DNA of 64,000 nt from Planctomyces sp. (lineage in GTDB: Bacteria; Planctomycetota; Planctomycetia; Planctomycetales; Planctomycetaceae): assembly GCA_005798445.1 (NCBI GenBank), contig SYJG01000403.1, positions 1 through 64,000 of the forward strand, given 5' to 3'. The notes beneath the pieces were generated by a model that saw only the letters and a list, made by a program, of their open reading frames with translations, searched no databases and was not told the DNA's origin. The stretch's first letter is position 1. Each line of letters starts with the position of its first letter. Below, one piece after another: positions 55,101-57,789 of this stretch. A program made the position numbers and the translations under genes.

Positions 55101-55121
55101 CAACCAGGGGGTAAAAAACAT
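28158..55121 (-). CDS. Giant secreted multi-domain protein (LEPR motif, zinc-protease motif, cadherin-like, RTX)
   Basis: A single open frame of 8987 residues (27 kb) starts at MFFTPWLRSF with AGAGG upstream. The N-terminus is very basic, then LEPRMVLT (46-53), the planctomycete LEPR-XLL export motif. Recognisable parts in order: PPC-like domain (~675-760, DVDLYRFEL); matrixin-like protease with HEIGHAIGLGH (953-963); a second PPC-like domain (~2207); about 15 repeats of the EMTVTSV...VTRGVNGT type (~3030-4740); cadherin-like module (~6815-6905); RTX block 1 (~7226-7285); ~10 repeats of roughly 110-130 residues; RTX block 2 (~8734-8960), close to the C-terminus. Cysteine is almost absent. It is likely calcium-binding and exported to the surface or medium. 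Adhesion, matrix or predation roles are all possible. Only the protease motif suggests catalysis. Confidence 0.9.
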   Translation of the reverse strand: MFFTPWLRSFSRRIRFSKRRLKRLSPQQHQKMLRGPIVVGAHAEGLEPRMVLTPPSFVSVTPNGGLFLADGTTLNEMPRELLFQFSPGQTLDTTSFGAIQIYGAGHDGGFRSASTVTDFGSGGAVVLRVGTARLGVAENGTTLIVNKADRGPNGLPTIASVPGTITLTLNSNATTPTTGNGLMIFLQTDATAKTLLTAELVFGAGTTSLAGITNGSSFTLTGADAASALSNFGAGAGFNMQFQANSANVTGLAGNHLSLQFVRRDLGAASRAPLINVVGNINFPPASNPVLLDPSYRIEVTLNINATSPTRASDLITALTSDTKANVLIIPSVAFGTNTTSLSTMPDGTLLQLSGADQLLTPGYRDLQSGSSRNVIYRFAESLNNDQYRIQVVGAGANPLTNGGGEFVNNGADTRLTFTLDLGAQVTSVVPQPVVRDQLLTVVNAANVRDGDTLLVDPGTLSTLLTPNLFAFELNNASVEAPGTVRAGNTPVDYLSTDTAAQIATKIRDAINSQTAAMRGVTAISASNVVTVRGNAFDARLTLSQTLATAMSVTAGGISQRGNLVNVYFNQDELTNSQATDPRYYQLVDTKGTSSPTDDTVRIPTSVVYDNVHNTAVLDFGANFPTATYKLQLGTSQEVDSTLATAVRLGNLFSNPIAGGHSFATTAFLGDNGAGANDVDLYRFELSAPDVLMVAVTPNSGTDTLLKLFDSNGALIATTNLNQGPGLVDSLSSTGALPAGTYYLGVSSVGNTYAFNPASPAAGGTTTGSYRINFDVLNAAVGSDNNSAYSTATNIGTLDAAGTSISSVISNASAIAVPSPPGTDDEPGHRTLPVESHGQGNLGNPAVPGGIPVIPYFFPRIYGSVLGQPVSNQISEVQKDLTRFIFETFSRYTGSQYVETANSGLSIASGDIRAADPTLPVNAVAGISSIIINAIQNGNDNSYDGGWMGVAFHEIGHAIGLGHTSDLRSFMDGNGGGPDPETPSGDHDITHLLHSYPKHSTDIDLYRFDVTTAGHFTAEITARRTTITPNSSPLDAALTLFRDPFATATSDFGTSGATQLTFTAANAGVFGNDIRLVIVTDDFVGPYGANNAAVSVSGHTITVKLNPNVGNHTTASQLVAALTASTPASLLVSASFTGANGDLTGITAANSTIALGGGNREVITKNDDYYGFDPFVGIDLQPGTYYIGVTAKGNTTYDPTVADTGFGGQSDGAYNLQLNLTTAPASSLIDIDNATATLFDGDSDKVAGGSFNFWFEAGNTIYVDKSTTTPVGQQDGTATKPFSTLLAGSAKAASRIVIPTAGPSAIADGEYFTINDGSNLPKVFEFDKNGVTVSPTVVQINISAAVTLADVVSAVTNAISAQFDPTFNVSVAASSSVNGTIDLAIPLNTDGTLSGGLDVQGSNALLKTPNILRIVGNGGTDRDILTASDASPYVLGVNNVGATLADGRNLDVPQGTTVMIDAGAVLKLQSASIDVGTASFGVNRQNGAVQVLGTSEKKVYLTSFRNDALGGNSDGASAGPVPGHWEGIVYRHDSDMNLAGTPGLGSEVYLNSVYQADLSYGGGQDINLNVYDPIDIRSQRPTIAFTTITRSAAHAIAATPDSFDDSNGRIGPDIHGNLFANNNVNGLFVRISTELNQPLEELTVNARLKSTDVTYVLTENLQIAGNAGGLIRTNNIQQLTLLGQPTGGQILVNGLPVPFDATADAIRIVLEPLYGGPGNVKVTGGPLNQSNVIIEAVVNAGSAARAQLSITAHPTDPMVGGAIVATMLQTGGNLFARPGGRLQFDPGVVVKLGNARIEAERGSANLIAEGTEGNPVIFTSVKDDRYSGASGSFDLQTDGFNTVVTNTAAAADWGGLMFGLNSRLSLDQAYIAYSGGQTPVEGGSGSFNAVELHEATGRIANSIFEFNANGASNGGPGGTRSNRESNASAVIFVRGAQPVIVNNVFQNNSGSVISIDANALKAVNIVDQGRATGSNDAYTQFTENQGPLVRLNRMENTNLALGAILGMSVRPLALATQTVWDDTDIVHVLQGRITADKFHTAGGIRLQSAPDASLVVKLLGATAGFAIGSSSTDLQEVADRVGGAMQVVGTPGFPVIMTSLLDDSVGASLNPAGFPVGDTNGDGNATAPAAGNWNEIRFDKYANDRNVVVVNELEKAFTAGTDINSTPSLAQLLGDLGPNDKSANENRRAGYEIHGTISEDAPNDVDVYKFTADAGTEVWFDIDRVNPALDTIIELVNAAGNVLARSQDNATLTPFTVTPRNLEKSAELGKDYYATTIRDGGMRLNLPTGGTYFIRVRSNPGAGNLTDLKGGLTSGQYQLQIRLRQRDEQPGVAVKFADIRYATNGIHVSGLPYHSPLASEGSETTADNQGIGGAQRLGNLLASDRGNVSIGGRLANAADLDYYRFELNYTNIQAIGGVNDGGKNWPVTIDLDWADGFARPDTTIALFDAQGTLLFVGRESNVFDDQAAAGQGNDSDDLTRGSAGTFDGFIGSIELPATAATYYLAVANNQQSPQALNAILFGGAANTNTAVRLEPVNSINRVIEDHIGFVGYDSNGTPINPHGAMDATNSVPNPALGLLNIQDEFSLATHIVPMTFQDLVLFTHTANVLTTTDPLNGNRATRISEDLGLAGPPTNFLQDTVMRSDGIMYGYQRIDTNNSTAGRLVTIDPGAPIGTSVFTTVGTDNVPSGTPAVGSGVVPLALNYRIFEQTTNTDDVDALTFQRTGFGNVVAGQPDYSLFYSVRENGLSATIPVLPATTGAFTWNSKLYRANPANGSAEIVANTPFGILGDIQLAGTRPASGSGSFFDGSSPPQVGILSFQTRAQGTQGNGVRLVTTAVNGTANFAQVTGAANGVVTVEYNFDFNAPAAVTTIATVAAAINAHAGAQRIMTAVVSSGTPGAFMGAGITAIGGVDDPSGLRIHGNVTGLAFDQAAGGTLYGVTSGEGTPGRGSQLLQINSATGVATIVRDFSPDAIGTTGGGAGLSTNGFQGLALGPQNVAGQIGSLASPITAAATTITMNLVTNVNLPAAPFDMLIEQELITVTAVSGNVFTVTRGVGQLAHAASTAAGIPGLYARTLFAVTDDGRLVAMDPNRGGTGVIAFDSGSEVQTISEYTAQTRLTAPATAADLTLTVASAAVYAGRTTPFLIQVGVEQMQVTAVNVGPNTLTVTRGANGTTAAAHIATDSVAIVSLGATSLQADFGTTLFVPSTTSFPAAPFTIRVGIEDMTVTAKTANSFTVVRGMNGTTQVTHAFGDAVVQRTSSPTFLSAVVGQSTLTVAPTAASVVLNVASTASFPAAPFTIRVGSEDMTVTSIGGATTLNVTRGVNGTPATAHAVGAAVLQKSMTVFSTSMLPTATPYTIQVGAEQMTVTSIVNATTLNVTRGINGTIAAAHVRGDGIFLPNSHFTLAYDNGTSVQTTAPLAYNAPDTSSLDERQTVDVYSYADTGIPTYTLSFVNNFARTTSLAGAVDLTAAAVSFTTQDTTEANRFPAANFLVRIDNEDIFVTTRTGTTFSGLLRGQHGTTPAPHFAINTPGTTNPPATVFQLLTTNINGAIPALVSTTLSANAQGLGIGNDFQSFAEYNAQTELAFAAAAGDTVITVTDSSVLPTAVPFRIQIGVEQMQVTSVGPGANELTVVRGSNGTTAVVHGLNDSVALVDLGATTMNDAGGIDDLVTSFVVTSTASFPAAPFTIQVEAEQMTVFSVTGGGTTLNVVRGVNGTTAVLHANGVDVDQVTGAPTLLLNPATAGAATVTVVDASKLPSAAPFTIQIGSERMDVTSIAGNVLTVTRGLYGTTPVPGVGVPHVAGEGILLPDSNFTLSISGLGSVQTTNPIFYNAPAQLSRDERQTLDILSYSDTVTPIYTLNFVNNFFDTTALAGAADLTAGATSFTVQDGSSFRAATVANPMIVRIDNELMLVQGHLAGSNSFTNVARGIGGTTATTHFAMNTVGATNPPATVYEVLTTTVSLAISNPTTTTLDAVTGNVDLSASVLNVTNTAGFNVNDIIRIDHEEMEVTGVGAGAPGTLTVLRQRNGTLLAAHTATSVITNLTATINVVENRSFPAGGTIRIDNEDLVVTGTVGTTQFTVRRGANGTDPIQHDANSVVYRVLTTASLNFNDTAAIVDTRLTNALATTFGAGATDIITFGQTTLNVSINATVTSFTVASAANFPTTPFTIRIDTEDMTVTNVTGNTFTVIREVNGTTAAAHLFGRTVTEINRRTGLTPGGAVGTIATPVNILFTGVLGQRDFVNVTSDNSKLVGDEIVQIPNISAGTYTLTMNHPILGVPVVIGVFNFNDTAATLQTAFDTVLGSGNAVVSGGVLPGTPLSVQFIGSLQDTDLPLNVLQIDDAVGMANFERQTLQITGTGTFTLQYGAGAGSVTAPIASNANAATIQAALLTLTTLTAGGGSVVVTNTIGSLSGSTFFIDFRGAPFTDANATTLVANNSGMVGGGAAIDLTQSFDGGAASFFGVESRKGFDPGAVVTTIQDGILSVYDTLELLSNVAATDVVVSSAGNLPGATAQINFAGVYAGIDVPALLVNNFGLIPGTLASATTSIDVADTSLFPAGNFLIRIDREEMTVTVLDATHLTIIARGLNGTTVDSHGVGATITVLDTTITVDDTRTFAGQSTLSNVGGITAGAGSLTVASSASFPSTGPFTIQVGAEEMTVTSVAGNTLFVTRGVNGTIAAPHSLGDAVSQIIIIRVDNEDMRVSSTPDQFTFNVRRGVNGTTPVAHLDNTIVLRVLTTAALNYNDTAANVDTALTTALAALGVNAADIVTAGGPTGVAPGTFFDGEFGAPPTTPISVTFGNNLRRRDFIALTADTSKLDGDEVQQIANIFGGQFDLTCGGVTIGTGLDPLTLTVGQLQNLFDTALGQGNVVVTAAVNIPLANLQFGQPNPLPFSVRFTGAFQDRDIANNQLVVTSNALVPMQNFERQVLTISGSVDGTTSRFRLSFNGSQTAAIGIPTNASVATIQANLNSLANLILGSNGSVVVTEVNGALTGSPPNPLARTLLIDFRGTPFNESLVGGILVDAPLIGVTITSGSYTATVSSVFNGDTITFNGTETRQGFLPVSNVLTTQNGSLSVQDALLDLSNINFGEVIVSSTTGLPGGSSQVSFNAALGNVNPMLINNFGLFPSTLGNVATTSSINDRLADASIVTNAAGLSQSLGLAFSPLDINLWHPTMFRTADVGHGILPAPDNTRTPSDAPHNLFYGLDAKDQFENIGGASVYFGLEQSRGPLGLDVGDENFNYFAYQAPQSQLGVLNDNWQADLTANPNIRNNYNLPGGAFGRMVSNSFSLAGYAAADKPTFYFSYLLDDGSPANGSLAEDKLMRDSARVFASIDGGNTWIMLATNNAQLTTAAGEGELAEFLDHNTPLNGSVVQQLFPTQVWRQARVDLSQFAGQANIRFRFDFATAGKVGESIDPTASALPGEDFGAFSNEVRDSSNVRDDVDDSADRGRNNNNEGFYIDDLIVGFSERGEMVTMPAVGVAGTARGVSQFDDLYANPRTNLLNLAEPPSIITGGTYQFEIRRGTYYAAPASPTDPEYIIGQTFDTNDRMIAGQPVQQAPYVETFDVAEEFNEAGINHTLFLVGALNDVDPNTFGSQRPNLLSNAGTGNWAESTLRAQTNPRSWKSAAITVGQYSSTRLVNLATGDGQVSFDVMVDAAPNPTQFNPLTANAFQFYIDGIQQPIVVAGTTLPFNQLPGTGTPTPGFAQVSFPITAGSHTLEWVYVKGNSDVFVTTDAAYIDNLVIPKPDNLAGRVGDHNVPREQGMVVLEGNFVHDVSQAGIIVEAGARDAINNLPYPGSVRNTPVTLNTARLVTSALLTNNVIANFGTVGINFGGDPISSGDGTNPPAAVPMGKIINNSIFGKSAAFNSFVDFSGLAGAAEGLSISNQFAAANGVTFQYADGTFPLLAQVGVQAFGTDPSPRAFAFFNSGIAADDSLNAGQPNIGQFFLTDNTAGVGAAGNNPDLIISYAVPTASASAQILDIDGSESWTIQALDAAGVVIGTVNLSSASVGGGNGRAAPWSFNFPSPMIFSIRLIANNPGGLGFANFFAYGGTGTGIQVTNSASPTIFNNIISSTATAISIDATSAALVSSPDVTFNLFHNNVSDGTTGTNSVLAPTTAPLFLSPQTNNFYLAGSQPGNPNQAIDSSLDTRVARTLYTNVTGPLGIPQQDMFAPTVDIYGQNRIPDTSPAADFNVKPIGVGASAAKDRGAIERADFSGPNAALSIVPDDKTQVPDNAANIDLDATLTSFSVDNPSLLTKFIITLTDPGTFPNVGVGVFDALPGLVSGSAFTLRQVDVSNYTLLPPGRLLVKNVDYTFAYNANTNEAIFTSLTVFPSEARYNITLDQTQIQDTAGNNLQPNQQDGSTQFNILVTNGSNDRPVVTLPLAQPTLAENSFIVLAGANTVAITDADAFLNDGEIEVLMTASGGTFTLGTVAGLDFTFSDSKTGAPTSGSGAASLTDATPGGAGVSTIRFRGNLLELQAAMNNLRFVPAVDLNDNNGTGAPNDDISIDFALNDLGNYWVAANGSVDPKPNNILLPHKLQFRVTPVNSTPTVTSPASLSTNEDANLFFAGNVSVADPDSNESPNPMLTGIVEVTVSVTSGTGTFNLDPADIAALSSFSVGDGTNDQTMTFRGTLAAINAALDGSFYDPAQDYFGSSTLTVTINDLGNAPSGTPRSSAPKTTAITVNPQPDPDTYSVRQNSGAINANDPVGLLTVTTSDNGVLANDIDPTQAANYTAAIFGAGPSDATAGGFTFNSDGTFTYTHDPLKTNITDSFQYTVTTIAPPSVSTPITVTINVNRAPVFDVLTTGPFSINENSPSTPIATIVGDIDATDPDAGQTLTYAIAAGNTNNAFVINSSTGVITVNNTAALNFETTPSFALTVTATDDAPINARETTSTAVTINLTDVAEQLIVIATDFPAGSPSNLTLVNIGGLLHLYDSNGVVITNDIVPPMAFATTTSVSITGQNGNGNALTIDFGGSGGTPIPAGGVAFAGGSGAGSDSLKLINGTVTSVIHTFTNGANGINGASGTVNVDGKVVAYSQLEPIADDLVATDRTFTFSNVADTITLNDSGTNVDGKSIISTAGTSETVIFQNPTGTLTINADAVAGTGADTLRLLGLDPSLSPGNVTVNGRGGNDTLVGLASSQNMFNMSGPQAGSMNGFNFTGIETLQGGSAKDTLSYSAYGIATVVTVDLFAGTATDLSRISSIEHVIGGAGADVLTGSSGADTLEGGGGEDLLTGGSGSDLLDGGAGNDILVDGIGNDILVGGADDDRYKLPLLLSPGATQALDNSGLGRDTVDFTGAAAGVTFDMDLATAQTVFGFGTPGVTVTLTGEFSGFVGTSHNDSVRAKLTTLGRTIDGAGQAALGSDTFTAVSTAAALDWTINGPGAGTIAAAGPLTLAFLGLENLVGSASADTFGFAAGGSVPGTINGNGTGNVLSYASFGTAATVNLQTSTATGILTGPTGTVPGFSNLQSFVGNDPSLLLKDTLIGKNSTTNWFITDTNTGNFINAATAPSFTGFENLTGGTGNDSFFLSNQKGVTGTINGGAHVSPGTDTLNYSAYLTQVDVVVGGASTGVGTAVLGIETFVGGSGVSPIKDTLTGPTANNTWNLTSATGGNIANSAGTVVATYSLFESFIGGSSDDTFKISSGVTIGGKIDGRSGKDTLDLSGLGATFPRNVVLTDDLGAGFSGKDAAITGDFFGINSLIATSKTAAPADTLNGIDGKDAIWEIDGTNRYISKDSGRALEFSAFETFRVGASSNNQFKVSNGTQIADLVGGGGNDEFIFSDGAKLTGKVDGGVGPGTDTLSFAPASTAQIFTLTGLGAAHGFSGKVENGSPLTKVISGDFTNIDSIVGGNGGDTLIGRDVAATWTVGTNGLYEETDVDGRMLPFASIETLTGGNKSDLFEISGIQSVNLNGGIGADTFHFQDGASLNGVITGGADNDTMSFAGNTTAATIGNIPGSVNLNNLDTIEKVIGSNATDTLIGLTSGSVFNITSEDSGTVTPAGATTPVTTFENFQNLTGSGGADTFNLTGTGFLTGTIDGGLGTDLLSFAGLASSRAVTLAALGALDGFSGTEDTGDVLLGGFKNINSITGSSSSDDQFIGVIPNPTNLLRDLDAVWDINSSMSYSAGGRTLTFGSWETMTGGRGDDLFTITGARSGNLFGGAGIGSDTFRFTAGATLDGDIDGGAGNDKLSFEFYTTAINVALDENQSSGYGGGVVLSSNAASNLLSSFRNIDTLIGGTGSDTLNGITGSPAAWKIDGDNFYSSPGLTIDSVLYIDDADYLNFRAFENLNGGDANDTFRILGLSQPVNLSGNGGQDQFILLGDSNVNGIINGGADEDKFDLSGKSSGQSVSINNLISIEEVIGSSAIDTLVGAPSASTTFVITGSNSGTAGSIGFTGFENLQGGTKNDSFEFQDGGKITGTINGDTGSDALRFTDMTSSQAIALTGIGAKDGFLGNAGTTVANFTNIDSLFGSSDSDSVRGRDVNSTWTSSGATINYTSTRTINLSSFEVLLGGAGVDIFTLNGLTVTSADGGTGSDTLVTANAAGEVFTVSGANSGVLGSIAFASVENLRGGNGPDSFVFSGGSPSLSGTVDGGTGTDTLSFAGTSLAQTIMLTALGTSDGFKGTSTSVSPNGFNNINTLVGSTAASDSVKGLSVAATWTSSALSVTYKDNASSRTINIASDVEKLLGGTAIDTVTLSGATTIKTVDGGSGNDVINASAVTGNITLIGNAGNDSLTGGSGSDNIAGGDGNDKLDGGAGDDSLDGGIGDDTINGGASGKDTIRGGAGNDKLDGGAGGTTVGTAPSSALADSDDIIHGGDGNDSIVGQGGNDFLFGEAGSDTIDGGDGHDVIDTGSSSANNTSFDTTSHLNKVLGGNGNDAIRGSVGKDTLNGGEGNDCILGGAGTDSLLGGSGLGDDVLRGQDGNDTLAGEGGTADSLDGGTGTNSLSTGEFTGDFSAIFSDASFNSLIASIP
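28240..28920 (-). other. RTX block 2 of the giant protein
   Basis: Tandem nonapeptides of the GGxGxDxLx type (GGDGNDKLDGGAGDDSLDGG and similar) form a calcium-binding parallel beta-roll near the C-terminus. This position is typical of type I secretion substrates. No type I secretion genes are in the window. Confidence 0.85.
29000..33060 (-). repeat. Tandem ~110-130-residue repeats of the giant protein
   Basis: Roughly ten diverged units share a frame: GTIDGG-x-GTDTLSFAG, then a FxNIDSLxGS segment, then an SFExLxGGxxxDxF segment, with a conserved Trp before the last part. They lie between the two RTX blocks and look like expanded RTX-related repeats. I do not recognise a named family. Confidence 0.65.
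33270..33445 (-). other. RTX block 1 of the giant protein
   Basis: A shorter run of calcium-binding nonapeptides (GADTLEGGGGEDLLTGGSGS and following) about 1450 residues before the main RTX block. It is unusual in being internal. Confidence 0.8.
40900..46030 (-). repeat. EMTVT...VTRGVNGT repeat array of the giant protein
   Basis: About 15 units, some separated by other modules, follow the pattern FTI(Q/R)VGxExMTVTSV, then TLxVTRGxNGT, then AAHxxGxxV. Very similar segments occur in tail and baseplate proteins of phages (the EIVKVT...VTRGxDGTTAAAH pattern), from general knowledge of that motif. Adjacent units such as those near 45.1-45.5 kb are close to identical in key positions. Confidence 0.75.
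52233..52265 (-). other. Zinc-metalloprotease motif in the giant protein
   Basis: HEIGHAIGLGH fits HExxHxxGxxH, the zinc site of metzincins such as matrixins. It is preceded by an alpha-helix-like stretch and followed by SFMDGNGGG, where M could be the Met-turn. It is the only catalytic signature I see in 8987 residues. Confidence 0.8.
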
Positions 55122-55512
55122 TGGATCACAGCCTCTTGGATAAGAGTTGGGCCCGCTGCGATTCCGCCGAGAATATGGCGTGAGTTGGGAAACGATACTT
55201 AGCCGATCAAAGCGCTGGCAATGGCCGTGCGGAAAATCGCGTTTCTACAACCCTCGACTGTTCTCAACGGTTCGCAACAAAACGATCTCCCGTGTCGCCC
55301 GACACGGAGAGCCGAAGTCAAATTCGGACGCCATGCGACTTGTCCGTTTGTCCGAATCAGCGAAGGACTGCGGTCTGGCTCAGATGTCTTCGGCGGAATC
55401 GGCTGGAAGCCCCCTGCCGATTACCAGTCGTGAATCGGTCGCACCGGCGCTTCGTCCCGTGACGATCGCTCCGTCAGCAATCGCAACAATCCCGACACAA
55501 ACGCACTCGAAG
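55122..55512. other. Intergenic region between the giant gene and the aminotransferase
   Basis: This gap of 391 bp must hold the promoter of the giant gene (minus strand) and the 3' end of the aminotransferase transcript. The only structure I see is a near-perfect stem-loop at 55286-55310 (TCTCCCGTGTCG / CGACACGGAGA). I could not pick out a convincing promoter. ORFs drawn across it have no family features. Confidence 0.5.
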
Positions 55513-56433
55513 TCACACGATGACGGTCGGCGGAGACACCAGCCGAACCCCTTCGGTGCGAGTCAGCTCGGCAAACAATTCGCTGAGGCGTCCGGTCATT
55601 GGGCCAATTTGACCAGTGCCGATTGTGCGGCCATCGACGTCGATGACGGCGGCCAGTTCGCCCATCGTCCCGGTGCAGAACATTTCGTCGGCGCGATAGA
55701 CCTCGGTGAGCGAGAGATCGCGTTCGGCAAGCGGGATGCCATGCGTGCGGCAAAGTCCCATCACGGTGGTGCGCGTGATCCCTTCTGGGCAGGCCACCAG
55801 TCGGCTGGTAATGACCTCGCCGTGATCGACGAGGAAGACGTGTGTCGCGTTGGTTTCGGCAACGAAGCCTCGCGTATCGAGCATCAAGGCGTCATCGGCC
55901 CTGGCGTGATTGGCTTCCAGTTTCGCGAGGATCGACTGAATCAAATTGTTGTGGTGAATTTTCGGATCGAGGCAGTCGGGTGGAAAGCGGCGGACGCTGC
56001 TCGTGATGAGTTTCAAGCCCGCTTTGTCGTAAACCGGCGGTTTGTGTTCGGCGAGCACGATCAGCGTCGGTCCGACCGTGTTGAGTCGCGGGTCCATGCC
56101 TGACGTGTACTTCACGCCGCGCGTCAGCGTCAGCCGGATGTGGACGCCGTCGAACATCTGATTGGCTTCGAGCGTCTGACGAATCTGTTCGATCAACTCG
56201 TCGTCGGCCGGAATCTGAGTGAACGCGAGCGCCTTCGCGGAACCGCGCAGCCGAGCGAGGTGCTCGTGCAATTTGAAGATGCGGCCAGAGTACAACCGCA
56301 AGCCTTCCCAGACGGCGTCGCCCCCTTGCACAACCGAATCGAAAGGGCTGACTCCCGCTTGGTCGCGGTGGATCAGCCGTCCGTTGATGTTGACGATCAG
56401 ATCACGGTTCAGCGGATTGAATTTCTGGTGCAT
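55513..56433 (-). CDS. ilvE: Class IV PLP aminotransferase (branched-chain type)
   Basis: This 306-residue protein, close to the length of E. coli IlvE, would transfer the amino group between glutamate and branched-chain 2-oxo acids. Start chosen at MHQKFNPLN (56433), because the 21 codons upstream read into a palindromic repeat. Fold-IV signatures: FDSVVQGGDAVWEGLR, the PLP lysine in DPKIHHNNLIQS, NATHVFLVDHGEVIT, GITRTTV and EMFCTGTMGEL. D-amino-acid or aminodeoxychorismate enzymes share this fold, so substrate is inferred from overall likeness. The gene has no biosynthetic neighbours, and its leader is formed by the palindrome at 56440-56575. Confidence 0.85.
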   Translation of the reverse strand: MHQKFNPLNRDLIVNINGRLIHRDQAGVSPFDSVVQGGDAVWEGLRLYSGRIFKLHEHLARLRGSAKALAFTQIPADDELIEQIRQTLEANQMFDGVHIRLTLTRGVKYTSGMDPRLNTVGPTLIVLAEHKPPVYDKAGLKLITSSVRRFPPDCLDPKIHHNNLIQSILAKLEANHARADDALMLDTRGFVAETNATHVFLVDHGEVITSRLVACPEGITRTTVMGLCRTHGIPLAERDLSLTEVYRADEMFCTGTMGELAAVIDVDGRTIGTGQIGPMTGRLSELFAELTRTEGVRLVSPPTVIV

Positions 56434-56439
56434 TGGCGA

Positions 56440-56575
56440 GAAATCCCAATTTCCAAAACCCAATGACCAAGGAAACCCCAAGGTCCAAATCTCCAAATTT
56501 GTGACAGCTCACCTGGACATTGAGATTTGGGGATTCCTTGGACATTGATGCTTGGGATTTGGACATTCCCGGCCC
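56440..56575. repeat. CCAA-rich palindromic repeat
   Basis: The left part has CCCAATTTCCAAAACCCAA and CCAAGGAAACCCCAAGGTCC. The right part carries the imperfect complement (GGGGATTCCTTGGACATTG, GCTTGGGATTTGGACATTCC). It fills the whole gap between two same-strand genes and contributes the apparent upstream extension of the aminotransferase frame. Confidence 0.7.
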
Positions 56576-56582
56576 GGTCGCC

Positions 56583-57659
56583 CTACTTGTTCTCTTCGGC
56601 CGCAGGTTTTTCTGCCGCGTTATTGGCGGGCTTCGCGGCGGCGATTCTGGTGACTCGCTGCACGACCGGGACGCGGATGTCGTCTGGCTGATAAATCCAC
56701 TCGGGTTCGCCCACGACGCGGTATTCCTTTTCCTGGGGTTTGAGTGCGTCGCCGGGTCGCCAGAAGTGTTGGATCAACGTTTTGCGCCAGATGATGGGTT
56801 TCTCTTCGTTCTCAATCACTCGGTCGTAGGTGGTCGAGTAGAACCAGATATTGGCGTCTGGATCGGCAGGAGCAGGTTTCTTTTCGTCGAAGAGGTTGTA
56901 CGTTTCGGAGGCGGCTTTCCACGGCGTTTTGCTGTCCCAGATTTGGTCTGAGTACGTCAGCTTGCCTGCCTTCACGCGGTCCACGAGATCTTGGTAGGTG
57001 ACCGGACCGTGCACCAGTTTGTAGCCGTTCGAGAATCCCGACAGCATGATCGTGAACCGGTCGGCTTCGGGATCCACACCGCGCCACATGGCGACTCCGT
57101 AGTGCATTTCCGGCGGCATGTCGGGAGCCACTTCTTTTGGAATGGCTCCGGAGATCTTCACCGAGTTCTTCAGCACGGCACCTAGCGGCAGATGCGTCGT
57201 TTCCCGGAGCCGGATCGCTTTTTCAGCGGCAGGAACCAGACGATCGTCGTAGATATTTTGCGGTCTGTTGTTGTCCTGCGTGATCAGCGAGATCTCTGGA
57301 ATGAACAGCGGCGGAGTGACTTCCGGATCGAAGGTATTCGTCGATGGTGCTTCGGTTTCTTCTTTGACTTCGCCAAGCCCGCGGTTCACGACTCGGTACA
57401 TCAAGTACAGGACGATCTCTTTGCGATTCTTGCCGGTCTTCGGATCGGGTAGATCGACGGTAATCTGCCGCAGCGACTTGAACTGCACTTCCAAGACCCA
57501 CAGGTTGGATTGGGTGGCTCGTTCGTCGCCGGTGGTTTGACTCGGCGCGACGAACTTGAAGCCGTAATCCTTCTCGTTCTCTTGAGCTTGGCCGAGAGAG
57601 CTGGCCAAGCCGGTCCAACTCGCCGCCAACAGACAGACGCACGCGATGATTCGTGGCAT
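56583..57659 (-). CDS. Secreted hypothetical protein
   Basis: This 358-residue protein starts at ATG 57659 with AGGATGG upstream. Residues 1-~26 form a signal peptide (MPRIIACVCLLAASWTGLA, cleavage probably near GQA). The mature part has no motif I recognise; it contains GVDPEADRFTIMLSGFSNG, several aromatic-rich strands and an Ala/Glu/Lys-rich low-complexity tail. It has no catalytic signature. It is divergent from yggS with 130 bp between, and upstream of the aminotransferase on the same strand. I regard it as a planctomycete-type conserved exported protein of unknown role. Confidence 0.75.
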   Translation of the reverse strand: MPRIIACVCLLAASWTGLASSLGQAQENEKDYGFKFVAPSQTTGDERATQSNLWVLEVQFKSLRQITVDLPDPKTGKNRKEIVLYLMYRVVNRGLGEVKEETEAPSTNTFDPEVTPPLFIPEISLITQDNNRPQNIYDDRLVPAAEKAIRLRETTHLPLGAVLKNSVKISGAIPKEVAPDMPPEMHYGVAMWRGVDPEADRFTIMLSGFSNGYKLVHGPVTYQDLVDRVKAGKLTYSDQIWDSKTPWKAASETYNLFDEKKPAPADPDANIWFYSTTYDRVIENEEKPIIWRKTLIQHFWRPGDALKPQEKEYRVVGEPEWIYQPDDIRVPVVQRVTRIAAAKPANNAAEKPAAEENK

Positions 57660-57789
57660 GAGTTCGCCATCCTGAGAATTGAGATTCCGCTCCGACGAAG
57701 CCGCCGGAAACCGCGTCGGACTCTATTCGTGACGTCGCCGAAGGGTCAATACGTTGTCGCGGCTGGCCGACCGCTCCAGAATGCGGCCC

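Noticed and set aside
55147..56103. 318-residue ORF spanning the gap upstream of the giant gene
   Set aside because: Most of it is antisense to the aminotransferase, and the remainder has no family features.
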